Assembly (NCBI RefSeq): GCF_016863635.1
Contig: NZ_BOPG01000105.1
Span: 1-64,000 of the forward strand
Source: Virgisporangium aurantiacum
Lineage (GTDB): Bacteria; Actinomycetota; Actinomycetes; Mycobacteriales; Micromonosporaceae
Length of the DNA stretch: 64,000 nt
Direction: 5' to 3'
The notes below the pieces were generated by a model that worked only from the letters and a program-made list of their open reading frames with translations, was not told where the DNA came from and ran no database searches. The position numbers were made by a program, and so were the translations under genes. This document shows positions 8,331 to 16,785 of the stretch, piece after piece (position 1 is the first letter of the stretch; each line of letters starts with the position of its first letter).

Positions 8331-10091
8331 GTGGGTGGGTTCCGGCTGGCCGTCGATTACGGCAGTTCGAACACGGTGGCGGTGCTCGGGTGGCCCGACG
8401 GCCGGGTCCGGCCGTTGCTGTTCGGCGGTTCGCCGGTGCTGCCGTCGGGCGTCCACGTCGACCAGGGCGGGCGCTTCCTGGTCGGGGCCGACGCGTACCG
8501 GGCCGCCCGCCTGGACCCGGCCCGATTCGAGGCGAACCCGAAGCGTCGCATCGACCAGGAGACGCTGCTGCTCGGCGACGCCGAGGTGCGCGTCGTCGAC
8601 CTCATCGGGGCGACCCTGCACCTGGTTGCCACGGAGGCGACCCGCATCGCCGGAGTGCCCCCGGGACAGGTCACGGTGACATATCCGGTCGCGTGGGCGG
8701 GGCCGCGCCAGGCGAAACTGGTCGCGGCCGCCCAGGCGGCGGGACTGGGCGGGGTGACGCTGGTACCCGAACCGGTGGCCGCCGCGACGTACTTCGCGAG
8801 CCGCGGCGCACACGGGGACCTTGTGGTCTACGACCTGGGTGGCGGCACCTGCGACGTGTCGATCGTGCGTTCGTCCCCGGACGGTCTTCAGGTGTTGGAG
8901 TCCGGTGGCCTGGACGATCTCGGCGGCCTCGACCTGGACCAGATGATCCTGGAGCAGATCGGCGCGGCGGTCGCGCCGATCGCTCCGACGCAGTGGGCCC
9001 GCCTGACCGCGCCCGGCACGCAGGCCGACCGCCGCGAGGCGATGATCCTGCGCGACGACGTCCGCAACGCCAAGGAGGCGTTGTCGCGCCACCCGTCCGT
9101 CACCGTGTTCGTGCCGCTGATCGACCGTGACGTCGTGGTGTCGCGTGAGGCGTTCGAGCGTGCCGCGGTGGACCGCCTGAGCCCTTCGGCCGATCTCACG
9201 CTGGCCGTGATCCGGCGGGCCGGCCTGGACCCGGCCAACCTCGCCGGACTGTTCCTGGTGGGTGGCAGCACGCGCGTCCCGGCGGTGGCCACGCTGCTGC
9301 ATCGCCGTACCGGCATCGCCCCCACCGTGCTGGAACAGCCGGAACTCGTGGTGGCGGAGGGCGCGCTGGCCCCACCGGCGCCGATCCCACACAGCGCGCC
9401 GCCCGTATCGCCACCGCCGCCACGATCGGTTACGCCGCAACAGGCTCAGCTCCCGCCAGCGCCCCACCGGCGACGTCGTATGTGGACGGCCACCGCGGCG
9501 GTCGGGCTGGTCGCGGTCGTCACGGCCGTCGTCGTCCTCCAGGCAAAGCTCGGGGACGACGGAGGTCGCCAGCCGCCACCGCAAACCTCCCAATCACAGT
9601 CCCAGTCTCAGCAACCAGCGTCGAAGGCGTCCGTCGTGGCCAGCCTCCCCGACCCCTGCACGATGGCCGCCGACCTGAAGCAAAGGCACCAGTTCACCGC
9701 ACCCACCGCCACCTCCTCGCCCAGTAAGCGCAGCTGCGAGTGGCACTTCATCTACGAGGCCGGTGCCGGCGGCCTGCAGATCGACCTCTTCCTGGACACC
9801 GATGCGGGCAGCCGTGGGCTTTTCCGGAGCAAGCGGAGCCCTTCGCCGAGCTCGGACGAGGGCAGCCCGGAACCCATCTCCGGGCTGGGCGACGAGGCGG
9901 TCCTGTTGCGCGAGCAGATGGCCGAGCTACAGCAGGGCACGCGGCTCGTCATCCGCGACCGCAACGTGCTGATCGAAGTGATGTGGTACGGCTACGCCCC
10001 ACCCGACCAGGACCAGCGCCGGTTCAGCTTCGAACAACTGCGCACCGATGTGGTCGCCGTCGCCCGGGAGATACTGTCCAAACTCGGCTGA
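8331..10091 (+). CDS. Membrane-anchored Hsp70-like protein with an extracytoplasmic domain
   Basis: A 586-residue protein with an actin/Hsp70 ATPase fold: phosphate 1 (LAVDYGSSNTVAVL), phosphate 2 (VYDLGGGTCDVSIV) and adenosine (LFLVGGSTRVPAVATLL) motifs within the first 350 residues. The canonical substrate-binding domain is absent. Instead a proline-rich linker leads to one membrane helix (about 384-406) and an outer domain of about 180 residues with a DPC...C.W pattern that resembles DUF3558-type domains. GTG at 8331 starts the domain; the frame is open far upstream, but only as antisense of the LuxR gene. Function unknown. A second, WD40-fused relative lies at 51.7 kb. Confidence 0.82.
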   Translation: MGGFRLAVDYGSSNTVAVLGWPDGRVRPLLFGGSPVLPSGVHVDQGGRFLVGADAYRAARLDPARFEANPKRRIDQETLLLGDAEVRVVDLIGATLHLVATEATRIAGVPPGQVTVTYPVAWAGPRQAKLVAAAQAAGLGGVTLVPEPVAAATYFASRGAHGDLVVYDLGGGTCDVSIVRSSPDGLQVLESGGLDDLGGLDLDQMILEQIGAAVAPIAPTQWARLTAPGTQADRREAMILRDDVRNAKEALSRHPSVTVFVPLIDRDVVVSREAFERAAVDRLSPSADLTLAVIRRAGLDPANLAGLFLVGGSTRVPAVATLLHRRTGIAPTVLEQPELVVAEGALAPPAPIPHSAPPVSPPPPRSVTPQQAQLPPAPHRRRRMWTATAAVGLVAVVTAVVVLQAKLGDDGGRQPPPQTSQSQSQSQQPASKASVVASLPDPCTMAADLKQRHQFTAPTATSSPSKRSCEWHFIYEAGAGGLQIDLFLDTDAGSRGLFRSKRSPSPSSDEGSPEPISGLGDEAVLLREQMAELQQGTRLVIRDRNVLIEVMWYGYAPPDQDQRRFSFEQLRTDVVAVAREILSKLG

Positions 10092-10129
10092 GCCCCTCAC
10101 TCCGAACCGACGGAACCGGACGATCGAGA

Positions 10130-13100
10130 TCAATTGTCTGCCGTCACGCGGTAGGCGTCATAGATCCCCGACAACTGACGGACCGCGACCAACAATTCGC
10201 GGAGTCGGTCCGCGTCGGAGACCAGGAGTATGAATCGACAAACGGCTACGCGATCACGTGTGGTGACAGCCGTCGCGGAAAGAATCTCTGCCCCGCTCGA
10301 CAGCACGGCACTGATCTCGTCCAGAATCCCGACCCGATCGAGGCATTCCACCTGAACCGTCGTGGCCGGGCCGGAGCCTCTCAGGCTCCACTGGACATCC
10401 ACCGTCTGTTCCGGCCTGCGCTCCGCCGCGACGTTCGCACAGTCGGCCCGATGGACACGTACCACCCCCGTTTCGTCCAGGTACCCAATGATGCTGTCGG
10501 GTCGTTCCGGCGTGCAGCAGCGAGCCAGTTCAATCTCGGGTTCATCTCCGTCGGCGACCACGCCCGCATCCGACGCCGGGCCACGTGCAGGCGGGCGACG
10601 CGTCGGCGTAACGGTCTCGGCGACGTCCTCAACGATGCCCTCCTCGCCGCCGTAGGCTGCGACCAGCAGATCGACCACTGACTGCGGCGTCACCTGGCCC
10701 TCACCCACGGCCGCATAGACCGCGGCCTCGTCGGCGAGGTTCAAGGCGCGCGCGATGGCGTTCAGGGCATCGGACGTGAGGAGGCGCTGCATCGGCAGCC
10801 CTCGCTCGCGCACCGCGGTCAGAAGCGTGTCCTTGCCCACCTCGATGGCCTCTTCGCGGCGCTCCTTGTTGAAGTGCTGCCGGATCTTGGTGCGCGCCCG
10901 CGGGCTCTTGACGAACCCCAGCCAGTCCCGCGTCGGGCCGGCGGTGTCCGATCTCGAGGTGAAGATCTCGATGACGTCGCTGTTGCCGAGCACTGTCTCC
11001 AACGGCACCAGCTTGCCGTTGACCTTCGCGCCGATGCACTTGTGCCCGACCTCGGTGTGCACCGCGTACGCGAAGTCGACCGGCGTCGACCCCGACGGCA
11101 ACGCGATCACGTCACCCTTCGGCGTGAAGACGTACACCTCCTGGCTCGACAGGTCGAACCGCAACGCATCGAGGAACTCCGACGGATCGGCCGCCTCCCG
11201 CTGCCAGTCGAGCAACTGCCGCAGCCACGTCATCTCGTCGATGCCCGCGGGCGGGCCAGCGGTCGTGGTGGCGTTCCTGGTCTCCATGTACCGCCAGTGC
11301 GCCGCGATGCCGTACTCCGCCGTACGGTGCATCACGTACGACCGGATCTGCATCTCCACCGGCTTACCGGTCGGACCGATCACGGTGGTGTGCAACGACT
11401 GGTACATGTTGAACTTCGGCATCGCGATGTAGTCCTTGAACCGGCCCGGAACGGGCTGCCAGTTCGCGTGGATCACACCGAGGGCGGCGTAGCAGTCGCG
11501 CACGCTGTCGACCAGGATCCGCACGCCGACCAGGTCGTAGATGTCGGCGAACTCCCGCCCACGCACGATCATCTTCTGGTAGACGGAGTACAGGTGCTTC
11601 GGCCGCCCGCTCACCTCCGCCTTGATCTTCGCCGTGCGCAGGTCGTTGCCGACCTTCTGCGTCACCTGGCGAAGCACCGCGTCCCGCACCGGCGAGTGCT
11701 CGTTGATCAGACGGTGGATCTCCTCGTACCGCTTCGGGAACAGCGTTCCGAAGGCAAGATCCTCCAACTCCCACTTGAGTGTATTGATGCCGAGCCGGTG
11801 CGCCAGCGGCGCCAGGATCTCCAGCGTCTCCTTGGCCTTCTGCTCCTGCTTCTCGCGCGGCAGGAACCTCAGGGTGCGCATGTTGTGCAGCCGATCGGCC
11901 AGCTTGATCACCAGCACCCGCGGGTCCTTGGCCATCGCGACGACCATCTTGCGGATCGTCTCGGCCTTCGCCGCATCGCCCAGCTTCACCTTGTCGACCC
12001 TGGTGACGCCGTCGACCAGCAGCGCGACCTCGCCGCCGAACTCCGACCGCACCGACTCCAGCGGGTACCCGCACTCCCCGATCGTGTCGTGCAGCAGGGC
12101 GGCGGCCAGCGTCGTGGAGTCCATGCCGAGGTCCGCCAGGATCGTGGCGACGGCCAACGGATGCGTGATGTACGGATCCCCCGACGGCCGGTACTGCCCG
12201 GCATGCAGCTCATAAGCCTTGTCGTAGGCCTTCTGCAGCAGCCGCAGATCGCCCTTCGGGTGCGACGACAGATGCGTCGAGATGAGTGGCTCCAGTACCG
12301 GACTGATCCCCTTGGCCTGCCACGGCGCGTTGAAGCGGGCCAGGCGGGCCCGGACCCGCCGCCCGGTGGGCGTACCGAACAACCCGAAGCCTGCCCTGCC
12401 CGGGCTGTCCAGCCCTGTCCCGGAATTCCCGGGTGCGGAAAGGTCGACCGCGGGCAACTCGTACAGGGTGCCGTCGGCGGTCCGTATCGTGGCTTCGCGC
12501 AAGCCGATCCGGACCCGCCTCACCTCGCCTTGCGTGGTGGCCACGGTATGGGTGTGCGAATGTCCGTCGACCGTCGTCGAGACATCGAGCAGAAGTGGGA
12601 CCGTTGCGGGAACCTGAATGGCCGTCAGCTGATCGCCGCTGACCTCGCCGACCACGAGATAGTTGCCGTCCCGACGCAGCCCCAACCGGGCCGTGCCCAC
12701 CGTCCCGGATATCGCGACCGCGTCGGCGGTGTGAAGACCGGACGGAGGTGGAGCCGGAGCGAGGGCACGTCCCGTTCCCAGATGTTGTGCCACGACATGT
12801 GACAGCTGCCAGCCGGTGACGGAGGAGCGGACCTCGTCCGGCAGCCGCGGCCAGGCGCCGGCCAGCCATTGCGCGACACCAGACCTGCCTTCTTGAATGA
12901 GGGCGTACAGCGCGGGGCGAAGGGCATGATCGATGGCGGAGCCATCGCCGACGACTGAGCGGCCGCCGCTCGGAGCATCGTCGTCGGGCCGTCCCTCGGC
13001 CGTATTGCCGCCGTCGGCCACTGCGGAAACCGCGAGCCAGGTGACGTGCTCCTCGAGCCGCAGCGCCGGCGCAATCGCGGCGTGCACGTCGGCAATAACC

Positions 13101-13402
13101 CGCTCCACCTGGTGGATGGGGTTGTCCGGTGCCGCGCCGCGGATCTGGGCTCGCAGCCGTGCGCGTAGAAGCGGTAGGACGTCCGGGTGCAGCACCACCG
13201 CGTCGGCGGACCGGATCGCCACCCAGTCGCTGAACCAGAGGTCGGCTTCGGAACCGACATCCAGAGACGGCGCCACGGTCAGCCGCATCGCCCGCATGAG
13301 CTCCGGCTCGATGCGGGTGGCCGTTGAGAGAAGGGTTGCCAGCAGTGCCGCTCCGGGCGGCGGCTCGACAGTCTCGATCGACGGCAGCGGGGAGGACATC
13401 AT
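10130..13402 (-). CDS. RelA/SpoT-type (p)ppGpp synthetase with an extra N-terminal conflict-system region
   Basis: A 1090-residue protein. Residues 1-375 are a non-Rel region (GAALLATLLSTATRIEPELM, DLWFSDWVAIRSADAVVLHP) that I relate to proteins paired with MoxR/vWA genes in actinomycete conflict systems. Then comes a full long Rel: HD domain (about 385-545), synthetase with R654-F-K-D motif and YQSLHTTVIG, TGS (about 755-815), zinc-finger RCCTPERPDS and a C-terminal ACT. The HD catalytic motif reads H438-D-T-I-G-E instead of HDxxED, so hydrolase activity is probably lost while synthesis is kept. The start overlaps the vWA stop by 4 bp (ATGATGA). Unlikely to be the housekeeping Rel. Confidence 0.85.
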   Translation of the reverse strand: MMSSPLPSIETVEPPPGAALLATLLSTATRIEPELMRAMRLTVAPSLDVGSEADLWFSDWVAIRSADAVVLHPDVLPLLRARLRAQIRGAAPDNPIHQVERVIADVHAAIAPALRLEEHVTWLAVSAVADGGNTAEGRPDDDAPSGGRSVVGDGSAIDHALRPALYALIQEGRSGVAQWLAGAWPRLPDEVRSSVTGWQLSHVVAQHLGTGRALAPAPPPSGLHTADAVAISGTVGTARLGLRRDGNYLVVGEVSGDQLTAIQVPATVPLLLDVSTTVDGHSHTHTVATTQGEVRRVRIGLREATIRTADGTLYELPAVDLSAPGNSGTGLDSPGRAGFGLFGTPTGRRVRARLARFNAPWQAKGISPVLEPLISTHLSSHPKGDLRLLQKAYDKAYELHAGQYRPSGDPYITHPLAVATILADLGMDSTTLAAALLHDTIGECGYPLESVRSEFGGEVALLVDGVTRVDKVKLGDAAKAETIRKMVVAMAKDPRVLVIKLADRLHNMRTLRFLPREKQEQKAKETLEILAPLAHRLGINTLKWELEDLAFGTLFPKRYEEIHRLINEHSPVRDAVLRQVTQKVGNDLRTAKIKAEVSGRPKHLYSVYQKMIVRGREFADIYDLVGVRILVDSVRDCYAALGVIHANWQPVPGRFKDYIAMPKFNMYQSLHTTVIGPTGKPVEMQIRSYVMHRTAEYGIAAHWRYMETRNATTTAGPPAGIDEMTWLRQLLDWQREAADPSEFLDALRFDLSSQEVYVFTPKGDVIALPSGSTPVDFAYAVHTEVGHKCIGAKVNGKLVPLETVLGNSDVIEIFTSRSDTAGPTRDWLGFVKSPRARTKIRQHFNKERREEAIEVGKDTLLTAVRERGLPMQRLLTSDALNAIARALNLADEAAVYAAVGEGQVTPQSVVDLLVAAYGGEEGIVEDVAETVTPTRRPPARGPASDAGVVADGDEPEIELARCCTPERPDSIIGYLDETGVVRVHRADCANVAAERRPEQTVDVQWSLRGSGPATTVQVECLDRVGILDEISAVLSSGAEILSATAVTTRDRVAVCRFILLVSDADRLRELLVAVRQLSGIYDAYRVTADN

Positions 13403-14379
13403 CGCAACCGGGTACTGACCGAGCTCGTGGTCGAGGTGCGGTCCCAAGCCACCAGACTCGCCCGCTCCCGCAGCCACCGCGGCCACCGCGACGGCGGGTA
13501 CGGGACAAGACCCACGACGGCGGAGGCCCGCTGCGCGACGACCGTCAGGAAGCGGATCCACTCGTCCTGCGGCGGGCCGGGGGGACAGTTCGGATGGACG
13601 ATCGCGCCGAAGTCGCTCAGCAGGAGTATCCGCGTGCCTGGCGCCGATGGCTGATACCTGACTCGGCGAGCACCCGGACGCAGCGCCACTCCTCGCAACG
13701 GCGAGCCGAGGAAGTACCTGACATCGACGCTGTTGGCGCCCAGCAAACGGCGGACCTGCTGGACGAACACGCTCTGATCGCGGGCGAACGGCCGCATGCT
13801 GTCGCTCCGGTCCACCAGCAGTTGGGCACCGTAGCGCATCGTTCGCTGCGCGTGCCTGGGAAGCGTGGGCACCGGAAGGCGGTTCGCCAACAGGTCGACC
13901 ACGGCCGGCACGTCGAGGTCACCGTCCGGAACGTCGCGACCGAGCAGCAGTTGGATGATCGCCACACCGGACCGCGGCGGCAGCAACGAGGTGTGTGGAG
14001 GAACGGCGCTGAGCGACGTGGGATCCGCACGCGGAAGACTGATCTGGCCCATGTCGACCTCCGTCGGTCGTACCTGGCCGACCGGCGTCAACAATGGCGC
14101 GTCGCGCGGCTCGGGATCGACGCTGGGAGCCGGCCCGGTCTCGCCCGCTTCGGACGGTTGGGGCGAAGTCACGGACGGGGGGTGGTCATCCGGTGGAAGC
14201 TGCGCCGCGCGTTGAACCACCTGCCCGCCGGCCACCTGTTCGGACGGACCGATCGGTGTTGACGACGGGACGGGCGCCAGTCCGAGGAGAGACGCGATGA
14301 AGTCCCACTCCGACTCCGTCGCGGGTCGGAGTGCCGCCATGGCTGTGGCGAGGTCACCAAGCCAGGTGTCGCTGGTCAT
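13399..14379 (-). CDS. vWA-domain protein of a MoxR/vWA conflict unit (SAV_2336-like)
   Basis: A 326-residue protein. Residues 1-130 are proline-rich and disordered-looking after a short helix. From about 160 on it has a von Willebrand A-like domain with the MIDAS motif D190-R-S-D-S194 (LLVDRSDSMRPFARDQSVFV) and later strands ILLLSDFGAIVHPNC and SAVVGLVPYPPSRWPRWL. This fits the metal-binding adaptor that works with a MoxR ATPase. I recall similar proteins annotated as SAV_2336-related. It overlaps the MoxR gene by 26 bp upstream and the Rel gene by 4 bp downstream, so the three are translationally coupled. Confidence 0.78.
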   Translation of the reverse strand: MTSDTWLGDLATAMAALRPATESEWDFIASLLGLAPVPSSTPIGPSEQVAGGQVVQRAAQLPPDDHPPSVTSPQPSEAGETGPAPSVDPEPRDAPLLTPVGQVRPTEVDMGQISLPRADPTSLSAVPPHTSLLPPRSGVAIIQLLLGRDVPDGDLDVPAVVDLLANRLPVPTLPRHAQRTMRYGAQLLVDRSDSMRPFARDQSVFVQQVRRLLGANSVDVRYFLGSPLRGVALRPGARRVRYQPSAPGTRILLLSDFGAIVHPNCPPGPPQDEWIRFLTVVAQRASAVVGLVPYPPSRWPRWLRERASLVAWDRTSTTSSVSTRLR

Positions 14380-15334
14380 CTTCGATTCCGGGTCGTTGCG
14401 GTTTGATCAACACGAACTTGCGAAGCAGCGGCCACACGTCGTCGGTCGGACCGACGCCCAGGTGTCGGCAGGCGCGCAACGCATCGAGGAACTCGGCAGT
14501 GCTGGCCGGCCGGATGCCGTGCATGCGAGCCTTGTCTCTGGCCTCGATCACAGCCTGCGCTACTTCCCGAGCCAGCGCTTCGTGACTGTCGGTCCACCCT
14601 TCGCCGTAGGTGGTGAAGTGCTCCTGTGCGATGGTGACCAGCCGGTCCGCGTCGGGTGGATCCAGCCAGAGGACCACGCAGCGGCGCAGAAACGCCTCGG
14701 GCAGCTCCCGCTCCTCGTTCGTGGTGATGATGATCAGGTGGCGGGCCGTGTCCGTCGGCACCGGCCGCGTGCTGGGTGCCTTCCGGACCTCCAGGTTGAG
14801 CTCCGAGATCACGAACGAGCTGGACGACAACGGCACCAGGATCCCGTTGGGCAGGTCGGGATCCGCCTTGTCGATCTCGTCGATCAAGACCACCGCATGA
14901 TCAGGCGACCGGTCGCGGTTGACCTCGGCAAACGGCTGCAGCGGTGGATGACTGGTCGCCGTCTCGGCGCCACGCCGCTTCGCGGACTCCGGATCGAACG
15001 CCCACCACAGCGCGCCTGGTTCGATGTACGCGGAACTCGCGAGATCGCGGATGCCGGATTGAGCATCGGCGAGCCTTCGGACCGCGTCGAACGTCCACAG
15101 CAGGTCCCGGGCCTGGCTGCGCGAGGTGATCACATGTTCGTAGTAGCGCCAGTTGCGCTGCCTGGCGACGTATGCCGCTACCGTCGACTTACCCGACCCG
15201 GGGCTGCCCCGTAGCAGCAGCGGTCGCCCGGTGGCGAGGGCGACCCGCACGGCCATGTCGAGCTCGGGTGGCATGACGTACACCAGACCGTCGTGCCGGT
15301 CCGGAAAATCAAGCGGTGCGCTGGTGACCGTCAT
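14354..15334 (-). CDS. MoxR-family AAA+ ATPase
   Basis: A 326-residue AAA+ protein: Walker A RGSPGSGKSTVAAYV near residue 40, Walker B VVLIDEIDKADPDLPNGIL, sensor I IITTNEERELPEAFLRRC and a C-terminal lid. The DEIDKA..... pattern and short size fit the MoxR branch, which acts as a chaperone-like remodeller together with vWA proteins. GGGAG lies before the ATG. It sits between the TIR gene (9 bp gap) and the vWA gene (26-bp overlap), the usual order of NTP-dependent conflict systems described in actinobacteria. Confidence 0.85.
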   Translation of the reverse strand: MTVTSAPLDFPDRHDGLVYVMPPELDMAVRVALATGRPLLLRGSPGSGKSTVAAYVARQRNWRYYEHVITSRSQARDLLWTFDAVRRLADAQSGIRDLASSAYIEPGALWWAFDPESAKRRGAETATSHPPLQPFAEVNRDRSPDHAVVLIDEIDKADPDLPNGILVPLSSSSFVISELNLEVRKAPSTRPVPTDTARHLIIITTNEERELPEAFLRRCVVLWLDPPDADRLVTIAQEHFTTYGEGWTDSHEALAREVAQAVIEARDKARMHGIRPASTAEFLDALRACRHLGVGPTDDVWPLLRKFVLIKPQRPGIEDDQRHLAW

Positions 15335-15343
15335 CTGGCTCCC

Positions 15344-16627
15344 TCACCGGTTCCGAAGTTGCATCAGTGCGCGAACATTGCGACGGGCTGCCAGCTCGTC
15401 ACCCGGCTGTAACGGCGGGCTCAGAACCTGGACCGGGCCGAGCCCCCACCCGTTCGAGTCATCGACAGCTGGGGTGTCCTGCCCGGTCAACAGCAGAACG
15501 ACGATGCCGCGGTGCCTTTCACGAACGATCCGCAACGCCGAGATCACTGACTCCAACGGCACGCCGGCCGGGTCGACGATCAGGTAGGCCGGCTCATCCA
15601 TCGGCGCGGCATCGGCGAGGGTCCACGGCGGCTCTATCCCGAGCAGGTCCATGATCGTCTTCTCGTAATGGCAGACGAGCTCCTCGACGACATCCTCACC
15701 CACCGGCGTCGCTGCGACCTGGCGCCAGTGTTCGCCGCGGCACGTAGCCCGGTTCAGATAGTCGTCAGCAGTCTCCTGCTTGTGCGCATTGAGCGCGGTC
15801 ACCACCACCGAGTCCTGCTGGACCGCCAGGTGCGACGCCGACACCAGATGCCGTGCCGCCTCGCCGCTCACCCACGTGAACGCGACGTCTCGAATGAGCT
15901 TGTCGAGCCATTCGCGACCCATGAAATCGCAGATCACGCGGACAGCGCGATACGCGTGCCGGCTCATTCCCTCATCGAGCAGCTGGTGCGCGAGGAAGCG
16001 GCTCCCCTCATGGAGTTTCACCAGGCGCACGTCCTCTTCGGCGACGCCCAGTTCCCGGGCGCACTCGCCGAGCTTGTCCTGATCGCCGACCAGGGTCAGG
16101 AAGAAGGAAACGCGGTCGGCCCAGCGCCGCATCTGGGTCGTCTCCGCCTGCCGTGGAGGAAGGCGTGCGAGTCGCTGCGTGATGTCATCGGCCAGCGCCT
16201 CGGGGTCGCCGAACCCGGTCGGCACGAGCCGAGCGAACTGGAGCTGCCGCAACTCGCTGAACCCCGCTGCCGCCACGTCGCTCGGTTGCAGGTCGCCGAC
16301 CAGCACCGGGATGACGGCCACGGGCGAACCCAGGGCGCGCCGCCACATCAGGATGGTGATCTCTCGCCGAACCCACGTTGACTGCAGCGCGTCACGCGTC
16401 AAGAGCAACACCGCTGCATGACAGTCGGCCAGCCAGTGGGTGAGCACAGATCGCCAGTCCTGGCCGGGACGTAGCTCGTCCTTGTCGACGAGGACCTGAT
16501 AATTCTTCTCTCGTAGCTGAAGACAGACCGCATTGCGGACCTCGTGCGCAAAAGGGTCATGACTCGAGTGGCTGATGAAGACACGACGCTGGCCTGGCGG
16601 TGCAGCGTCGCGGTCAGTGCCGGCCAC
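15344..16627 (-). CDS. TIR-domain protein, first gene of the conflict unit
   Basis: A 427-residue protein with a TIR domain at residues 14-150: RRVFISHSSHDPF, VLVDKDELRPGQDWRSVLTHWL with candidate catalytic Glu51, then STWVRREITIL and VAVIPVLVGDLQPSDV. Bacterial TIR domains of this kind commonly degrade NAD+ or make signalling nucleotides. The C-terminal 250 residues are helical, with a Rossmann-like last part (AYLIVDPAGVPLESV, RGIVVLLLTGQDTP), likely the sensing or partner-docking region. GTG start, no strong Shine-Dalgarno. Nothing precedes it on this strand for 158 bp, so the operon promoter should lie at 16628-16785. Confidence 0.82.
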   Translation of the reverse strand: MAGTDRDAAPPGQRRVFISHSSHDPFAHEVRNAVCLQLREKNYQVLVDKDELRPGQDWRSVLTHWLADCHAAVLLLTRDALQSTWVRREITILMWRRALGSPVAVIPVLVGDLQPSDVAAAGFSELRQLQFARLVPTGFGDPEALADDITQRLARLPPRQAETTQMRRWADRVSFFLTLVGDQDKLGECARELGVAEEDVRLVKLHEGSRFLAHQLLDEGMSRHAYRAVRVICDFMGREWLDKLIRDVAFTWVSGEAARHLVSASHLAVQQDSVVVTALNAHKQETADDYLNRATCRGEHWRQVAATPVGEDVVEELVCHYEKTIMDLLGIEPPWTLADAAPMDEPAYLIVDPAGVPLESVISALRIVRERHRGIVVLLLTGQDTPAVDDSNGWGLGPVQVLSPPLQPGDELAARRNVRALMQLRNR

Positions 16628-16785
16628 GTAACAGATTCTGCATCATTACGCCGCCGCCGGCGGCGCGGGCCTCCACTCCTGACGAGATGTCTACCACCGC
16701 TGGCGGAACCGGCACCTCGCTGTCACCAAAACGCCCAGGCTGAATCGCGAATCGTTGTCATGGCCCCGCAAAAAGCGAACATGAT

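Noticed and set aside
10874..12802. 642-residue plus-strand open frame
   Set aside because: Antisense of the Rel gene; composition typical of a high-GC shadow frame.
10130..13402. Housekeeping stringent-response Rel
   Set aside because: Altered hydrolase motif, a 375-residue extra N-terminus and co-translation with vWA/MoxR/TIR genes argue against it. A genome-wide check for a second Rel would settle this.
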